IMG/VR virus record: IMGVR_UViG_3300005613_000061
Span: 1-63,788 of that record
Reading direction: 5' to 3' (one strand)
From: a virus
DNA length: 63,788 nucleotides
Position 1 is the first letter of the stretch, and every line of letters begins with the position of its first letter. Under the pieces are notes generated by a model. The model did no database searches and was not told where the DNA came from. It was given only the letters and a program-made list of their open reading frames with translations. The position numbers and the translations under genes were made by a program. Of the stretch, positions 37,735-46,572 are shown piece by piece.

Positions 37735-40104
37735 ATGATAAGATTGTCAACAGAATTAGACATATATTATAAGAGTAAAGACAAAAACAAGTTTGTACGA
37801 CAAGTTTCATCTACAGTAATAACCCCATTTAAAGCATTCCCTCTATTGTTGATATTTGCAAGTCACATATTTAATCCAGAATATAATGAGAAACTTATTA
37901 TAGAAGCCATAAAAAAGAATTTTATTATTATATACTTCTGCGACAAAATACCAGATGATGCAATTATCCATGAAAGTATCATTTATATAAAAGCCAAGTG
38001 GAGATACTTTGATACTAGTATTTTTAAAGACATAAATCAATTTTCCGCCGTACATGGTGTAAATAAAAAGGGAGAAAAATTAGCTCTACAATATGCTAGA
38101 GTATTTAGTAAGAAATATATACGTAACTCCAATGAACTCTCGGAGATTGTAAAACATCATCAAGATATACAAGAAAATGTTACTATATTGTTTGATACTA
38201 TTTTTGAATGTGGCGACAGAGGTCTGGGAGATATTTTATTAACCACGCCTATAGTAACGGAATTAAAGAAAAAATTTAACGCCAGTATAACTTACGCATG
38301 TAGACCAAAGGCAGCCGAACTTCTACAGAATAACCCGGACATTGATAAAGTTATAACTAAATACAGCGACCTAGAGAAGTTACAATTTACATATCATTTA
38401 CCGCTCATTAGACATACTGAAAATTATAAAGTATCTCGTAATAGACAATGCCGAACAGATAGCTTAGCCGACCTATTTATGGTTACGCTACCAAAAGATA
38501 ATGTGCTACCAAAAATTTATCTCACACCAAAAGAAATACAAAATGCCAATCGGTTAGTAAATAAAGTACATAAGATTAAATTAGGTATAAATATAGAGGC
38601 AACATCATCCGCAAGACGTTGGACATACGGATATTTATTAGAGTTATTCAAATTATTAGGAGAAGAAGATTCCAAATATGAATTTTATTTATTTGGGTCC
38701 GGCGACAGAATGAAAATAACGGGTATTCCAAAATATATACATAACTTTATCGGGAAATTAACTTTAAGAGACTCCATAGCAGTAATGAGCAAAATGGACA
38801 TGGCATTAACTACTGATTCATTATACAGTCATGTAGCTGGAGCATTTAAAATACCGCAAGTTTGCATCTATACTACAATACCGGCAGAATGGCGAAATAA
38901 GTATTATAAAAGTATAGGGGTACAAGGGACGACGAAATGTAGCCCATGTTGCGACTTTCAATTTCTAACTAAGGAGGACTATGATAAGTGTGATAGATTT
39001 GGAGTGCCGCCTTGTGTCAAGAGCATAACGCCCGATACGATAATGAAAAATTTAGAGATATGTAAACGCCGATATAATGTAGATACTTATTCCACAAAAG
39101 AGACTATACTTATTAATAGAAGTAGTGGGCTCGGAGATATATTAATGTTAACATCAGTATTGCATGACCTACGTCTAAAAGAGAAGGACGCCTTTATAAC
39201 ATTAAGAACAAATTGTCCAGACCTATTTATAGGGAACTCTGACGTGGACGAAATACTTACCGGCACATATATACCCGATAAGGATTTACAAACTAGATTT
39301 TATGATTATGACCGAATATACAATTTTGATTACTGTTTAGAGAGTTATGGAGTAGCTGGAAAACTTGGCAAAATAAGTGATAAGGATTATATGACTGTTT
39401 CACGTATAGATTTATTATATAACTGGGCCAAGATGAAATGTCCGAAAAATCCGAAATTGTATTATTTCGTTACTGAGTCTGAGAAAAGGCGAGTTGAGAA
39501 AATGCTAAAAACTTTATGGGGAAAGAAAACAGTAACATACGTATTAAACTGTACTTCACCATATAGAACCTATCCGATAAAAGAAAGTTTAAAAGTTATA
39601 GAGGAACTCTCCAAAACTCATAATGTGTTCATCATAGGAAATAGCATTACAATGTGGGGAGAGGACCATGAATTTAATAAAGTATACTATGAAGTTCTTA
39701 ACAGATTAAATGGGAGATATGTCGTAGACTTAGTAGATAAAACGGAGTTACGTCTAGCCTGCGCAATTATAGAGCATAGTGATTTAGTAATTACTCCTGA
39801 CACAGGCATGCTTCATGTAGCCAATGCGGTAGATACGACATGTTTGGCACTATTCGGCAATATTGACCCGTATCTACGAGTTAAGTATTATAAAAATACT
39901 TCAACTATCTATAAGAATATCTCATGTGCAGAAGGGTGCGGTGACAGAGGAAATTTTATGAGAAGTGGAAAAATAATCTGTCCCGACTTTTATAGAGTAA
40001 AGGAGCCTGAAAAGAGAATTGGAGCAATATGTATGAGAGCCATAACTTCAGAAGAGATTATACAGAAATCAAAAGAATTACTACAGAATGGAGGTACACT
40101 ATGA
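37735..40104 (+). CDS. tandem heptosyltransferase-like (GT9) glycosyltransferase
   Basis: 789 residues. About 150 unrecognised residues come first, then two copies of a GT9-like fold: GDRGLGDILLTTPIVTELKK near 160-180 with SKMDMALTTDSLYSHVAGAF, and SSGLGDILMLTSVLHDLR near 464 with HSDLVITPDTGMLHVANAVD. Both show the GLGD and DTG/DSL signatures of ADP-heptose:LPS heptosyltransferases, which transfer sugars to lipopolysaccharide core. One polypeptide with two such domains is rare. It opens a run of surface-sugar genes and overlaps the next gene by 4 bases. Confidence 0.8.
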   Translation: MIRLSTELDIYYKSKDKNKFVRQVSSTVITPFKAFPLLLIFASHIFNPEYNEKLIIEAIKKNFIIIYFCDKIPDDAIIHESIIYIKAKWRYFDTSIFKDINQFSAVHGVNKKGEKLALQYARVFSKKYIRNSNELSEIVKHHQDIQENVTILFDTIFECGDRGLGDILLTTPIVTELKKKFNASITYACRPKAAELLQNNPDIDKVITKYSDLEKLQFTYHLPLIRHTENYKVSRNRQCRTDSLADLFMVTLPKDNVLPKIYLTPKEIQNANRLVNKVHKIKLGINIEATSSARRWTYGYLLELFKLLGEEDSKYEFYLFGSGDRMKITGIPKYIHNFIGKLTLRDSIAVMSKMDMALTTDSLYSHVAGAFKIPQVCIYTTIPAEWRNKYYKSIGVQGTTKCSPCCDFQFLTKEDYDKCDRFGVPPCVKSITPDTIMKNLEICKRRYNVDTYSTKETILINRSSGLGDILMLTSVLHDLRLKEKDAFITLRTNCPDLFIGNSDVDEILTGTYIPDKDLQTRFYDYDRIYNFDYCLESYGVAGKLGKISDKDYMTVSRIDLLYNWAKMKCPKNPKLYYFVTESEKRRVEKMLKTLWGKKTVTYVLNCTSPYRTYPIKESLKVIEELSKTHNVFIIGNSITMWGEDHEFNKVYYEVLNRLNGRYVVDLVDKTELRLACAIIEHSDLVITPDTGMLHVANAVDTTCLALFGNIDPYLRVKYYKNTSTIYKNISCAEGCGDRGNFMRSGKIICPDFYRVKEPEKRIGAICMRAITSEEIIQKSKELLQNGGTL

Positions 40105-41105
40105 AAAACGTATTGTACTTATCAGCGTGGCACAGAGAACGTTATAATATAGGCGATAACGTTTATTTACAAGGAAGTATATCTTTACTTACTGAAGCCA
40201 TAGGAGAACATTTTATTTTGGAATGCAATCTTGAACAATTTGTTGAAGACATAAACAACGTAGAAAAAATATTAGGCTTAGATTTAGATTTAATAGTAAC
40301 TACAGGAGCCCCATATCTATATTCTAATTTTCAAGTAGCCTGGCAGTATGAATTTTTAAAAAGACTTAATGTAGGCTATCCAGATGTGCCTAAAATAGCT
40401 CTAGGTTTAGGAGGATGTTCGGGACTATCAAATAACTATTTTAATAATCGTATAGCATTAGACGCCGCAAAAGAGATTTTTGGACAATTTGATTTAATAG
40501 TAGCCAGAGAGCCGTTAACGGCACAGTTTTTAGAACTTGCAGGAGTCTCGTGCAAAATATTACTAGATAGCGCAGTATTTTTTCCTATACAAGATTACAT
40601 TAAAGAACTGGATTTAAAGAATACTCAAGAAAAACCGGTATTTTGTTATTTTGACTATAGAGCAGGAATTTCAAGAGGAGATATTACAGAATTTGAAGCA
40701 CAACAAATAGATAATATGTATAAAGAGATTTATGAAAAGTATAATCCAATAACATATTGCGTTAATGAAGCCGAAGTAGAACCAGCCAAAAAATTAGGAA
40801 TTGAAGCCAAATGGTTGTGGCACTTTGAAGATATTTTACCGTTATTAGCACAGGCAACGTTTTTAATTTCAGCACGAGTACATCAAGCCACATTGGCGAA
40901 ATTATTAGATAAAAATAGCTATGTAATACCGTTTGATATAAGATACTTATGTAGTACGGCTATAGGCGTTCAGCCAGTGTTTCCATATCAACAGTTGGAA
41001 TTTAAAGCAGGCATATGTAATATATTTTATAAAGATTTAATTAATAAAACTAGAGTTATTATAATAAACGAGATAAGAAAGGTAATGACTAATGGAACAT
41101 GTTAG
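40101..41105 (+). CDS. polysaccharide pyruvyl transferase-like protein
   Basis: 334 residues from the ATG at 40101 (ATGA overlap, GGAGG upstream). MKNVLYLSAWHRERYNIGDN, LDLIVTTGAPYLY, KIALGLGGCSGLSNN, REPLTAQFLELAGV and ISARVHQATLAKLLDK are the successive elements of the PS_pyruv_trans family, including the final R-H region. Such enzymes add pyruvate to surface sugars. The acceptor is unknown. It is overlapped by the next gene by 14 bases. Confidence 0.78.
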   Translation: MKNVLYLSAWHRERYNIGDNVYLQGSISLLTEAIGEHFILECNLEQFVEDINNVEKILGLDLDLIVTTGAPYLYSNFQVAWQYEFLKRLNVGYPDVPKIALGLGGCSGLSNNYFNNRIALDAAKEIFGQFDLIVAREPLTAQFLELAGVSCKILLDSAVFFPIQDYIKELDLKNTQEKPVFCYFDYRAGISRGDITEFEAQQIDNMYKEIYEKYNPITYCVNEAEVEPAKKLGIEAKWLWHFEDILPLLAQATFLISARVHQATLAKLLDKNSYVIPFDIRYLCSTAIGVQPVFPYQQLEFKAGICNIFYKDLINKTRVIIINEIRKVMTNGTC

Positions 41106-41628
41106 AATTGTAAAAATAAGTACTCTTTCGGAGACCACACGTATAAAAAAAGAGGCGTTAAAGTTTATTGATGAGAGTATGAACGGATTAGATATAGGGA
41201 CGCAAGGTATGCCTATCTTTGATAGTACAATCTCCATGGATTTACGTAACAGTAAAAAGGGCGTAGTCAACTTAAGAGGTGATGCTAGAAATCTTAAATG
41301 GTTTAACGACGGCGTATTTGATTATGTTTTTAGTAGTCACTGTTTTGAGGATATGAGACCAGAAGAAAAACCGGCAGTACTGAAAGAATGGGCACGAGTC
41401 GTACAAAAGGGAGGATATGTTTTATTGTATCTTCCCGATGAACAAGCGTATAGAGCATATTGTAAAAAAGCAGGAACATTAAATAATGCTGCACACACGG
41501 ATAAAAATTTCAGTATAAATACAGTAAGAGACATTGTTAAAGAACATTGTTTTAATATATTAGAGGAAATTTACGCTATAGAAAAACATGAGCCATATGG
41601 ATTTTTTCTAGTATATAGAAAGATATAA
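41092..41628 (+). CDS. SAM-dependent methyltransferase (type 11-like)
   Basis: 178 residues. NGLDIGTQGMPIF is the SAM-binding motif I position, FDYVFSSHCFEDMR motif II and LKEWARVVQKGGYVLLYLPDE motif III of class I methyltransferases. The context suggests a sugar or lipid-linked sugar acceptor. Confidence 0.8.
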   Translation: MEHVRIVKISTLSETTRIKKEALKFIDESMNGLDIGTQGMPIFDSTISMDLRNSKKGVVNLRGDARNLKWFNDGVFDYVFSSHCFEDMRPEEKPAVLKEWARVVQKGGYVLLYLPDEQAYRAYCKKAGTLNNAAHTDKNFSINTVRDIVKEHCFNILEEIYAIEKHEPYGFFLVYRKI

Positions 41629-41630
41629 TT

Positions 41631-42440
41631 ATGAATTTTGAGCATTTAATAATAGGGGGATGTTATAGAAGTGGCACCTCAATAGTTACAGTAATGTTGG
41701 CAAAACATTCTCAAGTATTACTTACAAATGAACTATGGAACTATAGGTCACTTGATGTAGTAAACACAAAGTTACAGAATTTGAGTAATAAGTATCCGTA
41801 TATAGGAGACAACACATCCACTATAGCACGAGATACCTTGGGCGACAACTTTAGAGGTTTCTTAGATTCTTTTGACAGAGATAAAATAACTAGTATATAT
41901 GATTTGTATTCTAGATTAATAAAGTTTTCCAATAAGTATCCAAGATATTGCGGAGACAAGGTACCAGAATATATACTGGATATAGAGAATATTACTAAAA
42001 TATATAGTAATTCTAGACTAATTGTATGTATACGAGACGGAAGAGACGTTATAGAATCACAGATAAAAAGATATAAGTATTTTATGGACATAAACGGTAC
42101 TGTGAGAAATCATTGGTGGACAAAGAGAACGATAGAAGATTGCATAAATGATACGGGAAGAAATTGGTTACACTATATGAATGTATGGGACATCACCAAA
42201 AAGAATTTAAAAGTACCGTATTATGAACTATTTTATAAAAATCTAATTCTTAATCCAGAAGACGAGGCAGAAAGATTGTCAAAGTTTTTAAATATAGAAG
42301 AGTTAGAGCTATTTAAGATTTTTAAATCTAATATAAATAGTGATACATATAACTCATGGAAATATACAATACCGAATATTAATAGTAAACTGCCTAGCGC
42401 ATGGAAGCAGATGCTAAAAAAATACGGATTCGAGGTTTAG
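41631..42440 (+). CDS. sulfotransferase
   Basis: 269 residues. GGCYRSGTSIVTVML (9-23) is the 5'-PAPS phosphosulfate-binding loop, and IVCIRDGRDVIESQ near 131-144 the 3'-phosphate-binding segment of the sulfotransferase family. It should move sulfate from PAPS to a carbohydrate or other acceptor. In a phage this points to charge modification of the host surface or virion sugars. Confidence 0.82.
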   Translation: MNFEHLIIGGCYRSGTSIVTVMLAKHSQVLLTNELWNYRSLDVVNTKLQNLSNKYPYIGDNTSTIARDTLGDNFRGFLDSFDRDKITSIYDLYSRLIKFSNKYPRYCGDKVPEYILDIENITKIYSNSRLIVCIRDGRDVIESQIKRYKYFMDINGTVRNHWWTKRTIEDCINDTGRNWLHYMNVWDITKKNLKVPYYELFYKNLILNPEDEAERLSKFLNIEELELFKIFKSNINSDTYNSWKYTIPNINSKLPSAWKQMLKKYGFEV

Positions 42441-42441
42441 A

Positions 42442-43038
42442 ATGAGAGATTACAGTCAATACGGAGAATATAAAATAATTAGAGAGTTTTTTGAAAATAA
42501 TGTGCCAGAACATAAAATAGTTATAGATGTAGGCGCCTGCGGACAAGAACTATCTAATAGTTATAATTTGATAAAAGATGATAATTGGAGAGGCATATTA
42601 TTAGAGCCAGAGCCAGAGAACTATGCAAAGTTATTAGCGTTATATTCAGATATTGACAAAGCTACGATATTGAATAGAGCAATCTCAAACTATTCAGGCA
42701 AAGGGAAAATTTACATACATGATAAACGAGGGCATCACTCTTTAAGTAGAAAGACCGGCAGATATACGGAAATAACTGTTTGTAGATTAGCTTGCTTATT
42801 GAAGAGACACAACGTACCACATAATTTCGGTCTTTTGACCGTAGATGCGGAGGGAGAAGATGAGAAAATAATTACAGACCTATTAGAGACCAGTTGTTAT
42901 AGACCCACGGCTATAATACATGAGAAATTACATGGGAAGCCGATTATACAGAACATATTTAAGAAACACAATTACAGAGTATACGCCGAAACAAGAGGTA
43001 ATATCATTTATACAATAGAAAATAAACTAGTAAAATAG
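42442..43038 (+). CDS. FkbM-family methyltransferase
   Basis: 198 residues. DYSQYGEYKIIREFF, VIDVGACGQELSNS (SAM loop), GILLEPEPENYAKL, LNRAISNYSGKGKIYI and LLTVDAEGEDEKI are the FkbM signature elements. Such O-methyltransferases modify sugars of surface glycans. It is followed by 53 bases with an inverted AT-rich element ahead of the next gene. Confidence 0.85.
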   Translation: MRDYSQYGEYKIIREFFENNVPEHKIVIDVGACGQELSNSYNLIKDDNWRGILLEPEPENYAKLLALYSDIDKATILNRAISNYSGKGKIYIHDKRGHHSLSRKTGRYTEITVCRLACLLKRHNVPHNFGLLTVDAEGEDEKIITDLLETSCYRPTAIIHEKLHGKPIIQNIFKKHNYRVYAETRGNIIYTIENKLVK

Positions 43039-43091
43039 TATTAAAACTACTATAATAAAATAGTATCTTTATAATAAGGTAATGTATATCT

Positions 43092-43667
43092 ATGAACATA
43101 TTACTATTAGTAAGTAAACAGGATGCAAAAAGTAAGTTATTTAATAAGAGTTTACTTGAATTTACATTGAGTAGACTGGAGCCTAAACATAGAGTCTTTG
43201 TATATAGTTTAGACTCTACTATAGAACAAAGAGTAGGTTCTAGATTTTTTTCGGCAAAGAATAATATGGATGCCTTAAGGAAATTTGCCGATAAACAAGA
43301 TGTTTTTATGGTTATTTCACGATTAGCCATATGTGACATAAATTTTGATAATTTAATTAATTATCATAATAACCATGATAAATCAGTAACGTTAGTATGT
43401 AAGAATTTCGTCAAAGATAAATCCATACCTATTTATCAGTTAGACGATACGAAGTCTGTTACGGCGGTTACTCGTCGAAGGTTCGCTGATTGCGGAATTT
43501 ATCTCTTTAAAAATAAAGTGAATCTTAATAGTTATAAAAATATATATACTATAATTACAGATGCTATAAAGAATAAAATATTAAAGGGGTTTGTTCACAA
43601 GGGGTACTGGTGGACGGCAGCAAATATAAGGAGAAGAGATAATGGCAACACTTTTAACACGGGCTGA
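43092..43667 (+). CDS. sugar nucleotidyltransferase-like protein, degenerate
   Basis: 191 residues. VFMVISRLAICDINFDNLIN and FADCGIYLFKNKV fit two conserved strands of the sugar nucleotidyltransferase fold, but the start (MNILLLVSKQDAKSKLF) lacks the G-rich nucleotide-binding signature. It may be a truncated or binding-only relative. It ends 26 bases inside the first connector gene. Confidence 0.5.
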   Translation: MNILLLVSKQDAKSKLFNKSLLEFTLSRLEPKHRVFVYSLDSTIEQRVGSRFFSAKNNMDALRKFADKQDVFMVISRLAICDINFDNLINYHNNHDKSVTLVCKNFVKDKSIPIYQLDDTKSVTAVTRRRFADCGIYLFKNKVNLNSYKNIYTIITDAIKNKILKGFVHKGYWWTAANIRRRDNGNTFNTG

Positions 43668-44271
43668 AATAGCTAGAATCTTAGGAATAGACGACGAAGC
43701 AGATATACCACGAGATATAGTAGACTGGGCAGTATTGCAGGTTGAGAAGTCTTTACATAAGAATTATGAAGAAGTTGACACGACAGAGGAATTTTTCTTT
43801 ACTAGAGCAGAAGATGTACAAACGGCGTTATATTTAAAGAAGACTAATGTGACCGTTTCCAAAGTAGAACGTAGAGACCTCGAAGCAGACGAATGGACGG
43901 AAGTAGACTCAACCTATTACTATACCGATTCAGAAGCAGGCGTAGTGTTATTTACGACTTCAGCATATTTACATACTAGGTACCGAGTTACGTATAGTTA
44001 TGGCGGGGACGAAGCCACCAATCTAGAAAAGAAATTACATTTTTTATTCGTATTAGATTACTTACAGAAGTATAAATCAGATGTATTAAGCGAGGGTGCC
44101 AGTGTTAGCAGCGACATTAAAAAGGAAGTAATAGGAGATTATAGTATTGAGTATGCCGTATCTAGTTCTTCTTCATCTTCGGCACAGACAAAAGTAGAAA
44201 GAGATATAGAAGATTTAATGACGTTACTTGGAGGCAACTTTGGAGATTACGAAAATACGGAGATACTTTAA
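43642..44271 (+). CDS. head-tail connector / adaptor protein
   Basis: 209 residues, MATLLTRAEIARILG. A helical start (DIVDWAVLQVEKSLH), a strand-rich centre (VEVDSTYYYT-like) and a helical end is the layout of the HK97 gp6/SPP1 gp15 adaptor group. Position at the head-tail boundary supports this. ATAAGGAGAAG precedes the ATG. Confidence 0.7.
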   Translation: MATLLTRAEIARILGIDDEADIPRDIVDWAVLQVEKSLHKNYEEVDTTEEFFFTRAEDVQTALYLKKTNVTVSKVERRDLEADEWTEVDSTYYYTDSEAGVVLFTTSAYLHTRYRVTYSYGGDEATNLEKKLHFLFVLDYLQKYKSDVLSEGASVSSDIKKEVIGDYSIEYAVSSSSSSSAQTKVERDIEDLMTLLGGNFGDYENTEIL

Positions 44272-44274
44272 ACT

Positions 44275-44604
44275 ATGAGCATTAGTAGTTACTTTAATAA
44301 AACAGGTTTGTTATATAAAAGAACTTTGGGAGCCACAAACGAATACGGCGAAAAATCTTGGACTGAAACTTCAAGTAGTATTAGTTGCGCCTTACAGCCT
44401 TTAGCAAGAATAGAAGACGGTTACGTAGTTATAAACTCAGGAAAGAGTATCAGAAGTACTCATACTATTTATTGTGCGATTACCGTAGATATAGAAGAAG
44501 GCGACAAAGTAGTAATAGACGGTCAGACGTTTAGAGTTTTATTAGTAAGTGATGATGCAGGTAGAGGAAATCATTTAAAAGTACGTGTAGAGGAGTTAGT
44601 ATAA
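44275..44604 (+). CDS. head closure protein (SPP1 gp16-like)
   Basis: 109 residues. YKRTLGATNEYGEKSWTETS and IRSTHTIYCAITVDIEEGDK then VVIDGQTFRVLLV follow the small beta-barrel pattern of phage head-tail joining proteins. It sits third in the standard connector order. Confidence 0.75.
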   Translation: MSISSYFNKTGLLYKRTLGATNEYGEKSWTETSSSISCALQPLARIEDGYVVINSGKSIRSTHTIYCAITVDIEEGDKVVIDGQTFRVLLVSDDAGRGNHLKVRVEELV

Positions 44605-44605
44605 A

Positions 44606-44968
44606 ATGGCAGGAATATTTGATATAAAAGTTAGAGGTCTAAATGGGATTTTTAGAAATCTTGAAAAGGCAAGTACTAAGACCTTACAAAATGCCGAAAA
44701 TCGTATGTATGTACTGACTTCCAAAGCCGCAGGAAAAACTAGACGAGCAATGAGGAATTGGATTTGGGACACAGGAAATTTGGCAGGGAGTATAGACAAT
44801 ATGGTTAAGTGGGGCTTAGGAGCATTACAAGGTTTCGTTTTTACTCCGGTAAAGTATGGAATATACGTACACTTTGGAACGTACAGAATGAAGAAAAGAC
44901 CTTATATGGATATAGCATTAAATTACTTATTGACTAATTCACAGACGGCATTTAAGGGGTTAATATAA
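44606..44968 (+). CDS. HK97 gp10-like tail component
   Basis: 120 residues. VRGLNGIFRNLEKAS, a helix with TSKAAGKTRRAMRNW, then YGIYVHFGTYRMKKRPYMDI: the YV-FGT...RPF-like end is characteristic of the gp10-like neck/tail protein family. Its TAATG overlaps the next start. Confidence 0.85.
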   Translation: MAGIFDIKVRGLNGIFRNLEKASTKTLQNAENRMYVLTSKAAGKTRRAMRNWIWDTGNLAGSIDNMVKWGLGALQGFVFTPVKYGIYVHFGTYRMKKRPYMDIALNYLLTNSQTAFKGLI

Positions 44969-45372
44969 TGGGCGACATGTTAAAAACTATACGTGCGAAA
45001 TTAGTAGCAACAACCGACATTACCGATTTGGTAAGCGCCGATGATATACGTGTGGGAAGTCAACCAATAGAATTAGTAGATAAGCAGATTATATTAATGG
45101 AAACCTTAGAACAGAGCGAACCTACGTTGGTAGCAGAACACGGCATTATGACTATAACTGTATATGTAAAAGACACAGTTCAAAATTCATATGCTGCGAC
45201 ACGAGAAGTAATAAATGAAATTTTAACAACGTTGAATAAGCAAAACGAGAATTTAACAGACGCCGATTCAACGGTACGTTTTTTTATAAAAGACGATGCA
45301 GATTATGTGCATAATAATGAAGAGAGATACTGGATGGCGGCAATCGTATTCAGTTATGTTGAAGGCGAATAA
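44968..45372 (+). CDS. tail completion / terminator-like protein
   Basis: 134 residues. MLKTIRAKLVATTDITDLV, IILMETLEQSEP, AATREVINEILTTLNKQN and MAAIVFSYVEGE match the alpha/beta pattern of SPP1 gp17/lambda U-like tail terminators, and it precedes the tube gene as expected. Confidence 0.72.
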   Translation: MGDMLKTIRAKLVATTDITDLVSADDIRVGSQPIELVDKQIILMETLEQSEPTLVAEHGIMTITVYVKDTVQNSYAATREVINEILTTLNKQNENLTDADSTVRFFIKDDADYVHNNEERYWMAAIVFSYVEGE

Positions 45373-45404
45373 CATTAAAAATTTTAAGAGAGGAGAAATT
45401 AACC

Positions 45405-45803
45405 ATGTATACTTTTAAGTTTTCTGTAGGAAAGTTGAAAATTGACAGTGTTGAAGTTGCAGCATGTCAAGGTATCAGCGTTTCATATGACGGTAACCCA
45501 GCAGAGTTTTATGGGGCAGATTATCGTTACCCCTTAGCGATGGAATTGGGAAACCAATCTTGCGAAATCTCGATTGAAAACGCTGAATTTAATCTTGAGA
45601 ACTTTCCGGGTGATGTTGGCGGAAGCGCAGCTAGTTTGTTAGATAATGAATTAGTGGATGTAGTTCTAGAAGCCGGCGCAAACGGTGGTGGTCTTACGGG
45701 CACAATCGTAAATTGTAAAGTGACTGCATTTGAGGTTACATCAGTTCAGGACGATTTTGTTAAGGGTACTATCACGCTTAGAAAAGTTCAATATACTACA
45801 TAA
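45405..45803 (+). CDS. major tail tube protein
   Basis: 132 residues, almost all strands: MYTFKFSVGKLKIDSVEVAA, then AMELGNQSCEISIENAEFNL and VKGTITLRKVQYTT. Size, place between terminator and chaperones and capsid-like codon use (GTT, CTT, CGT) fit a tube subunit present in many copies. AGAGGAGA upstream. Confidence 0.75.
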   Translation: MYTFKFSVGKLKIDSVEVAACQGISVSYDGNPAEFYGADYRYPLAMELGNQSCEISIENAEFNLENFPGDVGGSAASLLDNELVDVVLEAGANGGGLTGTIVNCKVTAFEVTSVQDDFVKGTITLRKVQYTT

Positions 45804-45868
45804 TAAATAATAGTACATTTATCGGTAATGTTATATATCGTAATGTATAACGAAAGGGGAATAGGATA

Positions 45869-46201
45869 ATGAGTAAAAAAAGGATAACACAAATAGAGTA
45901 CGAAATTACTTTGTCAGATGGAAAAAATTATGCTATAAAGCCTTTGAGTTTGGCAGAGCTTAAAGACTCAGAAGAATTATTTAAGTTTATAGACTCATTG
46001 GATGATAATGCAGACATTAAGAGCGTTCCCGGACTCATGGAAAAGTTAATAGATGTTTGCTTTACTATTTTAAGCAGAAGTGATAGTAAGTTAACCAAGG
46101 ATGACGTCGGAAAAGCCGTGGGAATGGCAGACATTAAAAATATTATGAGTATTGGTCTTAGTGGCGAGATTCCTAAAGATAATAATATAGAGGTTCTTTA
46201 A
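45869..46201 (+). CDS. tail assembly chaperone-like protein
   Basis: 110 residues. KRITQIEYEITLSDGKNYAI then helices (LAELKDSEELFKFIDSL). Position directly before the tape measure is that of gpG-like chaperones. I looked for the usual programmed frameshift into the next gene and found none: the next frame opens only at 46191. Confidence 0.65.
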   Translation: MSKKRITQIEYEITLSDGKNYAIKPLSLAELKDSEELFKFIDSLDDNADIKSVPGLMEKLIDVCFTILSRSDSKLTKDDVGKAVGMADIKNIMSIGLSGEIPKDNNIEVL

Positions 46202-46202
46202 T

Positions 46203-46571
46203 ATGCATGATTACATAGACTATGCTTTAATAGACAAGATGGCACATGAATATGGGTGGACAGTTAACTATATTCAGACTTTAGAGCCTCAAGAATTAGC
46301 AGGTCTATGTAAAGCCATCGACGATAGAGAACAAGACAATATTCGTATATTATCTTACGTTATAGTTTTAGCTTTAAATGGCAAAACGTGGGATAGTGTC
46401 ACTAAAAATGAAGCAGTAAAAGCAAATATTAATCGTAGTCACGAAGATATGCAGAAAGATAAAGAACAAACAGAGAAGAACACACAAGAAATGTTACGAA
46501 TGTTTCAGGTATTGGGTATGCCTACTAATCAAGTAATAGACGGAGTAAAACAAGGAAAGTTGAAATTTTAA
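46203..46571 (+). CDS. second tail assembly chaperone-like protein
   Basis: 122 residues, helical, with MAHEYGWTVNYIQTLEPQEL resembling the small Lys/Trp-containing domain found in T-type chaperone parts. It starts on its own ATG one base behind the preceding stop region, separate from the first chaperone. Confidence 0.62.
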   Translation: MHDYIDYALIDKMAHEYGWTVNYIQTLEPQELAGLCKAIDDREQDNIRILSYVIVLALNGKTWDSVTKNEAVKANINRSHEDMQKDKEQTEKNTQEMLRMFQVLGMPTNQVIDGVKQGKLKF

Positions 46572-46572
46572 T

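Noticed and set aside
46141-46205. Programmed frameshift between the two tail chaperone genes
   Set aside because: The second frame has a stop at 46188-46190 and its own ATG at 46203; no slippery sequence is seen.
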